Shown here piece by piece: positions 9,011-17,465 of a stretch of 30,334 nucleotides of DNA. Source of the stretch: JAVBKA01 sp031546715 (GTDB taxonomy: Bacteria > Bacillota > Clostridia > Oscillospirales > UBA929); assembly GCA_031546715.1 (NCBI GenBank), contig JAVBKA010000142.1:1-30334 (forward strand). The letters run 5' to 3'. The notes under the pieces are model-generated. The model did not search any database. It saw only the letters and a program-made list of their open reading frames with translations, and was not told the origin of the DNA. How positions within the stretch are numbered: position 1 is the stretch's first letter; the number at the start of each line of letters is the position of its first letter. Made by a program: the position numbers and the translations under genes.

Positions 9011-10210
9011 TTACTCTGGCAGTTTTTCCGAGATATTCCCAGCTTCGTCGAAACTAACATTAATAGAAATACTTTCCAGATGATTTATTGTCGTCTGGAT
9101 TTTTTCTTGTTCTGTATGCAGTTTTGTATGAGATTTTTCTATGTAGCTAGGCACAACCTTGGCTTCAAGACCGTTTTCGGTAAATGTACAAAGTAGTGTG
9201 ATATTTTCGCAGTTAATAGAGGTAAAAATGTAGTTAGAAAGGCTATAGCAGATTAGCTTGCCGTTATAGTATTCAAAGCCTTGCAAAATATGGGGATGTG
9301 CGCCTACGACCAAGTCCGCACCTGCGTCGATATAGCCGTGGGCAAGCTTGGTTTGGTACTCGGCATGTATTGATTCATACATAATACCCCAGTGGGCATA
9401 GACGATTACATAGTCTGCATTTTTGCGCGCTTCCGCAATTACCTCGTTGGGTCTTTCGGGATAATATGTACCAAAAACGCCGGGTCTATCCTCTTTTGCG
9501 TACCAGTATCCGTAAGGAATCAGGCGTGAAACGCCGATAACTGCAAGTTTTAGTCCATTAACTTCTTTATATAGAATTTTCTCTGCCTCGGCAAGGTCTT
9601 TGCCTGCGCCGATATAATCAACATCCATTTCATCTAGGTGCGTTAATGTATCTAGAAAAGCCGTTTTGCCATAATCGAGAGAGTGGTTATTTGCAAGGGA
9701 GACTATGTCAAATCCTGTATAATCTACAAGTTTTTTAAGATTTTCAGGCTTTGCACGGTAGTTATACTCTTTGCCGTCAGTAGGCGTTCCCCTACTGGAA
9801 ACTGTGGTTTCAAGGTTTACCAGTGACAAATCCGCCTCTGAGGTCATTTTTGCGATGCTTGGGTCTACCAAGCTCTCCTCGCCTGTTGTTTCTAGAATGC
9901 GCTGGGTGCTGCCGTCAATTAAAACATCACCACCGATTGCCAAGGTTGCAACCAAGCTTGCGGGCTTAATGACAGGTATATCTGACGGGCTTGGTTCTAC
10001 CGAAGCAGTCGGCTGTTCGGACGCTGATGGGGTTGACGATGGAGTTGGCGAGTTGCTGGGTGGAGGCGTTTGCGATGCAGACGGGTTGCTCGATTGCTTC
10101 GGCGTGGAGTTTGGAGACACAGAAGGACTTTGATAGCAAGAGGTTAATACAAAGATAACTAAAAGCATGATAAATAAGCCTAAGTGCTTCATATTAAGCC
10201 TCTTTTGCAT
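9011..10210 (-). CDS. CapA-family (poly-gamma-glutamate synthesis type) surface lipoprotein
   Basis: A 399-residue lipoprotein. The N-terminus has a positive start, a hydrophobic stretch (about 10-22) and the lipobox LTSC with Cys25. Residues 26 to about 86 are a low-complexity Ser/Pro/Thr/Gln linker. From about residue 87 comes a PGA_cap (CapA) metallophosphatase-like domain: IGGDVLIDG, SLVNLETTVS, FDIVSLANNHSLDYG, VIVYAHWGIMYE and DLVVGAHPHILQGFE, all typical metal-site motifs of the family. CapA members take part in poly-gamma-glutamate capsule work, but stand-alone lipoprotein forms are common in Clostridia without capBC and their substrate is unknown. ATG 10210 has AGGGGG 7 bases upstream. 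It follows the clpE-like gene by 11 bases, so it is the last gene of the pgsA-clpE-capA unit. Confidence 0.9.
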   Translation of the reverse strand: MQKRLNMKHLGLFIMLLVIFVLTSCYQSPSVSPNSTPKQSSNPSASQTPPPSNSPTPSSTPSASEQPTASVEPSPSDIPVIKPASLVATLAIGGDVLIDGSTQRILETTGEESLVDPSIAKMTSEADLSLVNLETTVSSRGTPTDGKEYNYRAKPENLKKLVDYTGFDIVSLANNHSLDYGKTAFLDTLTHLDEMDVDYIGAGKDLAEAEKILYKEVNGLKLAVIGVSRLIPYGYWYAKEDRPGVFGTYYPERPNEVIAEARKNADYVIVYAHWGIMYESIHAEYQTKLAHGYIDAGADLVVGAHPHILQGFEYYNGKLICYSLSNYIFTSINCENITLLCTFTENGLEAKVVPSYIEKSHTKLHTEQEKIQTTINHLESISINVSFDEAGNISEKLPE

Positions 10211-10221
10211 AATAGAGCCCC

Positions 10222-12528
10222 CTAATTCATTACTACAGAAATTTTATCATCAACTACAGAAAGGTGAATTACATTAGCGTTATGATTATAGTTGTCAATT
10301 AAAAGCCCTGCGATTTGATCCTCAACGTCCTTTTGGATGGCTCTGCGAAGATTTCTTGCGCCATACTTCAAGGAGAAGGATTTTTCAACCAAATAATTAA
10401 TAACGCTTTCGTCATACTTCATTATTGATTCACGCATGAATAACGCTCTCGCCAAATCGTCAAGCATAATTTTTGCGATTGCCGCAAAATTTTCCTTTGA
10501 CAACTGGTTAAACGCAACAACTTCATCAACACGGTTAATAAATTCAGGACGCATAATATCCTGTAAAGACTTCAAGGCCTTATCACGCTTAAGCTCGGTG
10601 ACGGAATTTGCAAATCCGAGAGAACCGCTTCCCCTGTCACTTCCTGCGTTAGATGTCATAATAACAACTGTGTTTTCAAAGTTTACATGGCGACCGTGAG
10701 CGTCGGTGATGCGTCCGTCGTCTAATATTTGCAGTAGAATGTTCAGTACGTCAGGATGCGCCTTCTCAATTTCGTCAAAGAGGACAATGCTATAGGGCTT
10801 GCGGCGAATTTTCTCGGTTAGCTGACCTGCTTCGTCGTAGCCCACATATCCGGGAGGTGCGCCTATAATGCGCGATACCGAGTGTTTTTCCATAAATTCC
10901 GACATATCAAGACGGATAAGTGATTCAGGAGTGTTAAAAAGCTCCTGCGCCAGGCATCTTACAAGCTCAGTTTTACCAACTCCGGTAGGACCTGTAAAAA
11001 TAAATGAAACCGGCTTGCGCTTAGGTGATATGCCTACACGGTTACGCTTAATTGCGGCAACCACAGCCTTAACCGCTTCGTCCTGACCCACAATTTTCGC
11101 CATAAGACGTTCTTCCAGAGAGCTGAGACGTTGAAATTCTTGTTCCTTGATTTTGGAAGCAGGAATTTTTGTCCATTGTTCGATGACATTAGCGAGGTTC
11201 TCAATTGATAACACTGGCTTGCCAACGGCTTCAATTTCTTCCTGACGAGCCTCAAGAGTTAGCTCCGTTGCCCGAAGCTCTGCAAGTGCCTGATATGTTT
11301 CATCATTGGAAATCCCTAAGAGGCTTTCACGATTTTTGTCAATTGCGGCAAGCTTTTTACGGATGGTTTCGGCTTCGTGTATAATAGGACTTTTTAAGTT
11401 TAAGTCAGAACAGGCTTCGTCGATTAAGTCTATGGCCTTGTCAGGAAGGTATCTGTCTGTGATATAACGTTCAGACAGATGAACAGCCTGTTTGGCAACA
11501 TTTTCGGGTATAACAACACCGTGAAAACTTTCGTAATAATGTGCAATTCCGATGATTATCTCCTCGGATTCCTCTAGCGAAGGTTCGTTTACAACAACAG
11601 TCTGAAACCGTCTTTCAAGGGCGGCATCTTTTTCAATATGCTTGCGGTACTCAGCAAATGTGGTAGCTCCGATAACCTGAATTTCGCCTCTGGATAGTGA
11701 TGGCTTAAGGATATTTGCGGCATTCATAGAGCCTTCAGCATCACCCGCACCCACAAGATTGTGAACCTCGTCAATGACTAAAATGATGTTTCCAAGTGCC
11801 TTGATTTCCTCAATCAGACCCTTCATGCGACTTTCAAATTGACCTCTGAACTGCGTTCCTGCGACTAACGAGGTTAAGTCTAGGAGGTAGACCTCTTTGT
11901 CCATAAGTTTCGCAGGGGTATTGCCATCCACAATGCGCTGAGCCAAGCCCTCGGCTATAGCTGTTTTGCCAACTCCGGGTTCGCCAATTAAGCAGGGATT
12001 GTTTTTTTGACGGCGGTTAAGAATTTGAATAACTCTCTCAACCTCTTTTGTCCTGCCCACTATTTTGTCAAGCTTGCCTTCCTTGGCTTTCTTATTAAGG
12101 GATATGCAATAATTTTCGAGAAATTTCCTCTTAGGAGCAGAGGGCTCTCTGCGCTCGTCACGAGGAATGCGTTGCCCATCGTTTGGATTAGAGCCGGGAA
12201 CTTGGTCGTGACCTTGCATAGAGCCAAATAGCTTATTTAAGAATGGGAACGTGGCGGTTTTACCATCATCGTCATCAGACTCTTCAATATTAGCAAGCTC
12301 CATAAGTTCTTGAGGATTAGCGAAGGCTTCTGTCATATCTTTAGCCATTGTTTCGATATCCTCCTCAGAGACACCGATTCGCTTCATTATGTCATTCATC
12401 GGTTGAATACCAAGCTCATGAGCGCATTTTAAACACAGTCCATCACTAGTGGAGCTGCCATTTTCGAGCTTAGTGATGTACAAAATGGCGATATTTTTTT
12501 TACAGCGGGAGCATAGGTTTGATTGCAT
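10222..12528 (-). CDS. clpE: ClpE/ClpC-family ATP-dependent Clp protease ATP-binding subunit with N-terminal zinc finger
   Basis: A 768-residue Hsp100 unfoldase with two AAA+ modules that should feed substrates to ClpP. The N-terminus lacks the usual Clp N-domain repeats and has a C4 zinc finger, C6-x2-C9-x22-C32-x2-C35, which is the ClpE hallmark. AAA-1: GEPGVGKTA (about 181-189) and VIDEVHNLVGAG. A short middle region (about 400-450) follows. AAA-2: GPTGVGKTE (about 512-520), VLFDEIEKAHPDV, MTSNAGS. The ClpP-docking tripeptide is LGF in GSLGFAN (about 632-638). ClpE proteins are usually CtsR-controlled stress proteins; I see no ctsR, mcsA or mcsB here. It starts 3 bases after pgsA, with its SD AAAGGA inside the pgsA end. 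Annotation pipelines may call it ClpC. Confidence 0.92.
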   Translation of the reverse strand: MQSNLCSRCKKNIAILYITKLENGSSTSDGLCLKCAHELGIQPMNDIMKRIGVSEEDIETMAKDMTEAFANPQELMELANIEESDDDDGKTATFPFLNKLFGSMQGHDQVPGSNPNDGQRIPRDERREPSAPKRKFLENYCISLNKKAKEGKLDKIVGRTKEVERVIQILNRRQKNNPCLIGEPGVGKTAIAEGLAQRIVDGNTPAKLMDKEVYLLDLTSLVAGTQFRGQFESRMKGLIEEIKALGNIILVIDEVHNLVGAGDAEGSMNAANILKPSLSRGEIQVIGATTFAEYRKHIEKDAALERRFQTVVVNEPSLEESEEIIIGIAHYYESFHGVVIPENVAKQAVHLSERYITDRYLPDKAIDLIDEACSDLNLKSPIIHEAETIRKKLAAIDKNRESLLGISNDETYQALAELRATELTLEARQEEIEAVGKPVLSIENLANVIEQWTKIPASKIKEQEFQRLSSLEERLMAKIVGQDEAVKAVVAAIKRNRVGISPKRKPVSFIFTGPTGVGKTELVRCLAQELFNTPESLIRLDMSEFMEKHSVSRIIGAPPGYVGYDEAGQLTEKIRRKPYSIVLFDEIEKAHPDVLNILLQILDDGRITDAHGRHVNFENTVVIMTSNAGSDRGSGSLGFANSVTELKRDKALKSLQDIMRPEFINRVDEVVAFNQLSKENFAAIAKIMLDDLARALFMRESIMKYDESVINYLVEKSFSLKYGARNLRRAIQKDVEDQIAGLLIDNYNHNANVIHLSVVDDKISVVMN

Positions 12529-12531
12529 CAG

Positions 12532-13074
12532 TTAAATTCCTTTCTGGGCTTTAGATAAATTGTTAAACCTTAGACAATATAAGGTAAATGCTGTGTATGA
12601 GAGAATCACAGAAATAATCAGCAGAATATTTACGATTGTCAACGACATAGACGGGACAACCATAATCAGGACGCTTGTGCAGAAGAAGAAAAATGTCGAA
12701 GTTTTACCTACCCAGTTTGAAGACGGAACATCGTCAATCCGCTTGTAAAGAACTAACGCACCAATTCCCATTAAGCATTCTTTCACAAAGAATAATGCCG
12801 CAGCCCACCAAAGTACCTTATTAGATATTACTATGCATACAAGCACGGTAAATGCCATCAGCTTATCAGCAAGCGGGTCAAGAAGCCTGCCTAGCTTTGT
12901 TATAAGATTCCACCTGCGCGCAATGAAGCCGTCAAGGATATCCGTAAGATGTGCTAAAGCGAACACTCCGGCAGCCCAATAATTCATGTCCGTAATTGAG
13001 CTAAAGAAAATTATAACAAACACAGGAACAAGAAAAATGCGGAAAACAGAAAGAATGTTAGGCAGGTTTTTCAT
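12532..13074 (-). CDS. pgsA: PgsA, CDP-diacylglycerol-glycerol-3-phosphate 3-phosphatidyltransferase
   Basis: A 180-residue integral membrane enzyme making phosphatidylglycerol phosphate. It has the complete CDP-alcohol phosphotransferase signature D-G-x2-A-R-x8-G-x3-D-x3-D, starting at LDGFIARRWN and ending LLDPLAD (about residues 45-67), plus several hydrophobic helices. The ORF extends to a TTG at 13092, but ATG 13074 has AAGAGGTG 6 bases upstream and matches the family N-terminus KNLPNILSVFRI. It heads the pgsA-clpE-capA unit after an intergenic gap containing a possible promoter. CDP-alcohol family members with other acceptors cannot be excluded, but the sequence is typical PgsA. Confidence 0.93.
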   Translation of the reverse strand: MKNLPNILSVFRIFLVPVFVIIFFSSITDMNYWAAGVFALAHLTDILDGFIARRWNLITKLGRLLDPLADKLMAFTVLVCIVISNKVLWWAAALFFVKECLMGIGALVLYKRIDDVPSSNWVGKTSTFFFFCTSVLIMVVPSMSLTIVNILLIISVILSYTAFTLYCLRFNNLSKAQKGI

Positions 13075-13097
13075 TCTTACACCTCTTGACAAAAATT

Positions 13098-13103
13098 ATT
13101 ATA
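13098..13103 (-). promoter_or_regulatory. Possible -10 box in front of pgsA
   Basis: Perfect TATAAT on the minus strand, 24 bases before the pgsA start, within the only sizeable gap (about 80 bases) in this gene string. I cannot find a convincing -35 box at 16-18 bases, so this is tentative. Confidence 0.35.
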
Positions 13104-13139
13104 CACAAAATATGTTAAAATAGTGTTAATAAGCTGTTG

Positions 13140-13155
13140 CCGCATAAAAATGCGG
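13140..13155 (-). other. Short hairpin between cvpA and pgsA
   Basis: CCGCAT, a 4-base loop, then ATGCGG, immediately after the cvpA stop. On the transcribed strand no U-tract follows, so it may be a weak terminator or an mRNA 3' stabilising hairpin that separates cvpA from pgsA. Confidence 0.4.
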
Positions 13156-13157
13156 TG

Positions 13158-13859
13158 TTACTTAATGTTTAGCATGCCTGAAAGAATGTTAAAATTCATA
13201 AAGAATTTAAGCAGTCCTGATTTTTCAATAAATGTTGTCGAAACAAAAATTCCGGCAAATCTGCATGACCAACCCACCACTGCCATTATCAGTAACCCAA
13301 AAATTAAGCCGACAGCGATTCCGCCAAACTTATCAATAAGATTTAAAACAGGAAGCTTGAAAATTGAGGATAAAAAGTGCGCTAGCAGACTAAGAGCCGC
13401 AAATAAAACGATAAACGAAAACAGTAACAGCAAGAAATACGCCACCGCATACAGAAAAACATTAGCAATGCTTTCTCGTACATCCGCTTCTGTGTTTTTA
13501 ATCATCGTTAAAACTTTTTCCGTAAGAGCTTCCGTGATTGCTTTATTCATACCGATTTTGCCAAATGCGCTGGTTGATATTTTAGCAATTATGTCAGTAT
13601 CGGTAATGTCAGAAGAATAGCTGTTAGTAACCTCTTTAATTGCTTCGTCAATTTGCACATCAGGCATCCAGCTAAGCACAGGAGCAACTGCTTCTGCCGC
13701 TTCATCTGCAAAGGAGGCGGCGATACTTCCCGCTCCCCATGAAGCAATAATTACAATGAGTACACTGCAAACCGAAAGAATTAGTCCTTTTCTGTAGCCT
13801 TGCCATGTACAAAATCCGATAATTGCTAAGATTATTAGATCAATTGTAAATCCAGACAT
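13158..13859 (-). CDS. CvpA family membrane protein
   Basis: A 233-residue membrane protein with the CvpA layout: the first helix IDLIILAIIGFCTWQGYRKG with the conserved G-x-x-x-G-type turn, a second helix to about residue 50, a polar segment rich in acidic residues (about 50-115), and two further helices (about 120-150 and 175-205). The family (colicin V production) is linked in enterobacteria to colicin V export and purF; its role in Firmicutes is not established. GGAGGT sits 6 bases before the ATG. It follows the DUF5711-type gene by 18 bases and appears to end the ecf-truA string. Confidence 0.88.
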   Translation of the reverse strand: MSGFTIDLIILAIIGFCTWQGYRKGLILSVCSVLIVIIASWGAGSIAASFADEAAEAVAPVLSWMPDVQIDEAIKEVTNSYSSDITDTDIIAKISTSAFGKIGMNKAITEALTEKVLTMIKNTEADVRESIANVFLYAVAYFLLLLFSFIVLFAALSLLAHFLSSIFKLPVLNLIDKFGGIAVGLIFGLLIMAVVGWSCRFAGIFVSTTFIEKSGLLKFFMNFNILSGMLNIK

Positions 13860-13877
13860 ATGTTTACCTCCGAAAAA

Positions 13878-15032
13878 TTAGTATAGATGCCATCTGGCTC
13901 TGTCTTTTCCGACAATTAGAAAGCTACCAGCCGGATTAATAATCACCAGCCGAACACCGCTCAACCCGCCCGCAGACTCCATCAATGCTCCTTTGCCGTT
14001 AAAAACCGAGAGAGTATCGCCGCTGAGTGCCGAGAAAAACTTACCTGAAACCGAGATTGATTCAACATTTTCATCGAAGCCGATGCTGTTTAACTCTTTC
14101 CCGCTGTTATCAAAAACCAATAGCTGGGAAAGCTGACCTGTGCGCTGTCTGCCTATTCTAAGTATCACTATATCCTCTGAGGCAGCAATGTCAAGCATAA
14201 GTTGGTCTTGAATCGAAAAATCCTGTGTTTCCTCGCCGTTTTTATCGTAAAAAACCAGTCCGTCCTCAAATACTGCGCAAATGTTGTTATCGTCTAGATA
14301 GAAAAGCTGAACGCACAGTCTATCTCTAACTATAATTTGCGAAATAGGCTCTTCCTCAGTGGTTTTATTGACTATAATTGTCGTAATTATGTTTGCGCCC
14401 TCTTGGCGCACTGTGCTGGTAACAAGCCTTTTTCCGTCTGGTGCGATGTCAGACGCTGTAACAAAGCCGCTGTCTGATACGTAAAACTTATACACAGGGT
14501 TACATTTAGGATCATAAACTGTGACTAACGCCTTGTATGAGTTTTCCTCTGTAACAAGAACAAAACCGCCCTTTTCGTTAGCAGACGCTGTTAAAACGGT
14601 TTGGTCTGCTGAGGACTTAATAACGCTTGTACCGTTTGAAACATCCCAGCCAGTTCCGCCTCTATCGTAGGATAAAACGTTACTTCCCACAGCGTCTAAA
14701 ACAGGAGATGTCATATTAACTGTTTTGGAAAACGCCTCTTTTCCCGAAATATCGTATAAAACGAGACGCTTATCAGACAAAATGGCGATTTTGCCGTCAT
14801 AGATGCAGAATTGATTGCTAAAGCCTTCGTCAAACAATATATATTCAGCACTCTCCTTATCTCCGTTTTCAAACTTGAAGAAGGATTTAATTGAGGTGAC
14901 AAAATCATTGTCAAAAGTGTCTCTGTAGGATAGAAAATAAATTAATCCGATTACAACTACAACAGTCAGTGCAATGTAAATACCAATTCTAACCGGAGCG
15001 GTTATTTTTTTTATCCGTTTCGCTACTTTCAA
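13878..15032 (-). CDS. Membrane-anchored DUF5711-type protein with predicted beta-propeller
   Basis: A 384-residue protein of unknown function. A basic N-terminus (KVAKRIKKI) and one membrane helix (about 16-36) suggest a type II anchor with the rest outside the cell. The remainder is a series of short beta-rich repeats (for example KIAILSDKRLVLYDISGKE, GLVFYDKNGEETQDF, LLVFDNSGKEL, DTLSVFNGKGAL) that resemble PQQ/WD-like propeller blades. This matches the family I know as DUF5711. The start is TTG 15032 with GGAGGTG 7 bases upstream; TTG overlaps the truA stop as TTGA, so translation is coupled. Position between truA and cvpA suggests an envelope role, but none is demonstrated. Confidence 0.8.
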   Translation of the reverse strand: MKVAKRIKKITAPVRIGIYIALTVVVVIGLIYFLSYRDTFDNDFVTSIKSFFKFENGDKESAEYILFDEGFSNQFCIYDGKIAILSDKRLVLYDISGKEAFSKTVNMTSPVLDAVGSNVLSYDRGGTGWDVSNGTSVIKSSADQTVLTASANEKGGFVLVTEENSYKALVTVYDPKCNPVYKFYVSDSGFVTASDIAPDGKRLVTSTVRQEGANIITTIIVNKTTEEEPISQIIVRDRLCVQLFYLDDNNICAVFEDGLVFYDKNGEETQDFSIQDQLMLDIAASEDIVILRIGRQRTGQLSQLLVFDNSGKELNSIGFDENVESISVSGKFFSALSGDTLSVFNGKGALMESAGGLSGVRLVIINPAGSFLIVGKDRARWHLY

Positions 15033-15775
15033 AAGTCAACACCTCCACCATACCACGCATGAGTCATATACAGTCCGTAGGGAGGAACGGTTGGACCTGC
15101 ATTTGTTCGATTTTTTGCTAAAAGCAGCTCAGGTATGTCCCCTATTTTATCCTCGCAGTAGTAAAGAACAGTACCCACCATTGCTCGAGCCATGTTATAA
15201 AGGAAGCCGTTGGCTGATATTCTAAAAGTGTACACTCCCTCTTCTCTCTGACTGATTTCATACTCGTAAACAGTACGTACCGTACTCTTCACAGGAGTTC
15301 CCACGCTTTGGACACATGCAAAGTCGTGTTCGCCTATAAAACCTTCCGCAGCACATCGCGCTTTTTCTAAGTCTAGAGAAAAAATGTAATGCAAAGCGCG
15401 GTTTTTGAGAAGCGGACGGCGGTGACTGCCGGTATACAGGCTGTAAGTGTACTCCTTTTTGATGCATGAGGTTATAGAGTTAAAATCCTCGCTGACGTGC
15501 TTTGCGCACCGCACTGAAATATCATGGGGTAAACGGGAATTGAGTGCAAACGGAAGCTTATTAAGAGGAATCGCAGTGTCAGCTTCAAAGTTGGCGACGT
15601 AATAGTCAGCATGGACGCCCGCGTCCGTTCGCCCACAGCCTACAAGCTTTACGGCATGTCCGACGGTTTTTTCTATGGCCTTTTGCAAGGTTTCACATAC
15701 AGTAACCGCATTTTTCTGAGTTTGCCAGCCGTGATACAGAGTGCCGTCATATGAGAGTAAAATCGCTATATTCAT
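15029..15775 (-). CDS. truA: TruA, tRNA pseudouridine(38-40) synthase
   Basis: A 248-residue pseudouridine synthase that modifies positions 38-40 of the tRNA anticodon arm. The catalytic Asp is D51 in GRTDAGVHA; other family blocks are SYDGTLYHGWQ at the N-terminus, DISVRCA, HDF.C and FLYNMARAMVGTVL near the C-terminus. Length is normal. The ATG overlaps the ecfT stop as ATGA. The association with ecfA1-ecfA2-ecfT is the standard Firmicutes order, though rplM and rpsI, which often follow, are replaced here by the DUF5711-type gene and cvpA. Confidence 0.96.
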   Translation of the reverse strand: MNIAILLSYDGTLYHGWQTQKNAVTVCETLQKAIEKTVGHAVKLVGCGRTDAGVHADYYVANFEADTAIPLNKLPFALNSRLPHDISVRCAKHVSEDFNSITSCIKKEYTYSLYTGSHRRPLLKNRALHYIFSLDLEKARCAAEGFIGEHDFACVQSVGTPVKSTVRTVYEYEISQREEGVYTFRISANGFLYNMARAMVGTVLYYCEDKIGDIPELLLAKNRTNAGPTVPPYGLYMTHAWYGGGVDF

Positions 15776-16575
15776 AGCAAAAATGTGCTGAAAGCAAGAG
15801 AAGCCGTGAATATTGCAAGGGATATGAGAACCGTATACGCATCAAGGCTTTTAAGAGCAAGTTGCCTCATTCTCGTTCTGCCCTCACCGCCGTTATAGCA
15901 GCGGCATTCCATGGCAACAGCCAGCTCGTCTGCCCTGCGAAATGCGCTTACGAACAGCGGAACAAGCAACGGTATCAACGCTTTTGCACGTTTCAGTAAA
16001 TTTCCTGATTCAAAATCCGCTCCCCTCGCCTTTTGCGCATTCATTATCTTATCAGTTTCCTCGATAAGCGTTGGTATAAACCTAAGCGCAATGGTCATCA
16101 TCATGGCAAGCTCATGGACGGGAACTTTTATTTTGTTAAGCGGCTTAAGCAAACGCTCAATCGCATCTGTGAGCATCATCGGCGAGGTGGTGTATGTCAG
16201 TAAAAAGGTTGAGGTTATTAGCATTAAAATTCTCAAAATCATGTATCCTGCTGTAATAAGTCCTTGTGTGGTAATCTGAAACACCCAGAACTCGACTAAA
16301 ACATCCCCCGGAGTGTACAGCAAGTTGAGAATCGAGGAAAAAACTACGATGAAAACCAGTGGCTTCATTCCTCGTAAAATAACCTTAAGATTAAGTCTAG
16401 ACAGAGTGATAGAAACTATAAGAAATCCAAGTAAAATACCGTAAGAAATGTAATTTGACGCAATAAACAATACAATAATGTACAAAAATGACAATATTAG
16501 CTTAACTCTAGGGTCAAGGCGATGAATTACAGATTTCCCAGGAAAAAACTGCCCAAAGGTGATATCCTTAAGCAC
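15772..16575 (-). CDS. ecfT: EcfT, energy-coupling factor transporter transmembrane protein
   Basis: A 267-residue T component of a group II ECF vitamin/metal transporter. It has about five to six hydrophobic helices and the two cytoplasmic coupling motifs: QKARGADF (about 184-191) and AMECRCYNGGEGRTR (about 222-236), the latter in the Cys-containing variant of the A-R-G motif. It links the EcfA ATPases to exchangeable substrate-binding S proteins, none of which is encoded in this window. The start is GTG 16575, overlapping the ecfA2 end by 8 bases, with a GGGCGGTG stretch in the upstream gene as likely SD. Confidence 0.95.
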   Translation of the reverse strand: MLKDITFGQFFPGKSVIHRLDPRVKLILSFLYIIVLFIASNYISYGILLGFLIVSITLSRLNLKVILRGMKPLVFIVVFSSILNLLYTPGDVLVEFWVFQITTQGLITAGYMILRILMLITSTFLLTYTTSPMMLTDAIERLLKPLNKIKVPVHELAMMMTIALRFIPTLIEETDKIMNAQKARGADFESGNLLKRAKALIPLLVPLFVSAFRRADELAVAMECRCYNGGEGRTRMRQLALKSLDAYTVLISLAIFTASLAFSTFLL

Positions 16576-17461
16576 GATTTACACCGCCCTTCCGTACCTT
16601 ATCATAGGCGGTAATGGCTGCCTCCAAGGTAAAGCAGCTATCATCAATATCGATACCCTTTGCCCTGAGCCTCCTAAGAACCTGCGTTACAGTGGGAACA
16701 GAAAGCCCGATTGCATTTAGCTCAGTTTCTTTTGAGAACACCTTAACTGGAGTGTCGGACATAACGACTTTTCCCTTCGACAGAACAGTAATTCTGTCAA
16801 CAGTCCGCGCGATATCCTCCATGCTGTGAGTGACTAAAATACAGGTTGCACCTGTATCGTCACGATATTTTTTGATATATTGGAGAATCTCTGTCCGTCC
16901 GACTGGGTCTAGTCCTGCAGTTGGTTCGTCAAGAATTAGTACACTGGGGCGCATTGCGATAACTCCTGCTATCGCCACGCGGCGTTTTTGTCCCCCTGAA
17001 AGCTCAAATGGCGACTTTTCCGAGAGGCTTTTTTGTAATCCAACAGCGTCCATAGCCTCGAAAACTCTATCGTTTATCAGCGATTCACTGACGCCGCTGT
17101 TACGAACACCGAAGGCAATATCCTTTGCAACCGTTTCTTCAAAAAGTTGATATTCCGGGTATTGAAAGACAAGACCTACTTGAAATCGAACTTTTTGTAT
17201 ACTTTTTGCAACTTTTCTCTTTTTTTTAGTTCCTGTTGCTTCATCCTCCCAAATATCCTTGCCGTTAAGCAGCACTTGACCGGAAACAGGCTTAAGCAAA
17301 CCATTCAAGTGTTGAATTAATGTGGACTTACCGGAGCCTGTATGCCCCATCAGCCCGTGAATTTCGCCATCAATTGCTTGAAAGCTGACTTCATTCACTG
17401 CAACACGTTCGAAGGGTGTTCCTGTTCCGTATACAAATGTAAGGTTTTTGGTTTCCAGCAA
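16568..17461 (-). CDS. ecfA2: EcfA2, energy-coupling factor transporter ATP-binding protein
   Basis: A 297-residue ABC ATPase of the ECF core module. It has Walker A GHTGSGKST (about 37-45), a Q-loop near VFQYPEYQLFEET, signature LSGGQKRRVAIAG (about 145-157), Walker B VLILDEPTAGLDP and switch His in LVTHSM. The PEYQLFE sequence after the Q-loop is typical of EcfA2. The start is TTG 17461 with GGAGG 8 bases upstream, lying across the end of ecfA1. It pairs with EcfA1 to power shared import of vitamins or metals. Confidence 0.95.
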   Translation of the reverse strand: MLETKNLTFVYGTGTPFERVAVNEVSFQAIDGEIHGLMGHTGSGKSTLIQHLNGLLKPVSGQVLLNGKDIWEDEATGTKKKRKVAKSIQKVRFQVGLVFQYPEYQLFEETVAKDIAFGVRNSGVSESLINDRVFEAMDAVGLQKSLSEKSPFELSGGQKRRVAIAGVIAMRPSVLILDEPTAGLDPVGRTEILQYIKKYRDDTGATCILVTHSMEDIARTVDRITVLSKGKVVMSDTPVKVFSKETELNAIGLSVPTVTQVLRRLRAKGIDIDDSCFTLEAAITAYDKVRKGGVNRA

Positions 17462-17465
17462 AGAT

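Noticed and set aside
9771..10133. 120-codon plus-strand ORF over the capA-like gene
   Set aside because: It is antisense to the low-complexity linker and CapA domain; its Gly/Asp/Val-rich composition mirrors the Ser/Pro/Thr repeats of the real gene and it has no SD.
15911..16279. 122-codon plus-strand ORF inside ecfT
   Set aside because: Antisense shadow of a well-recognised gene, with no family resemblance.
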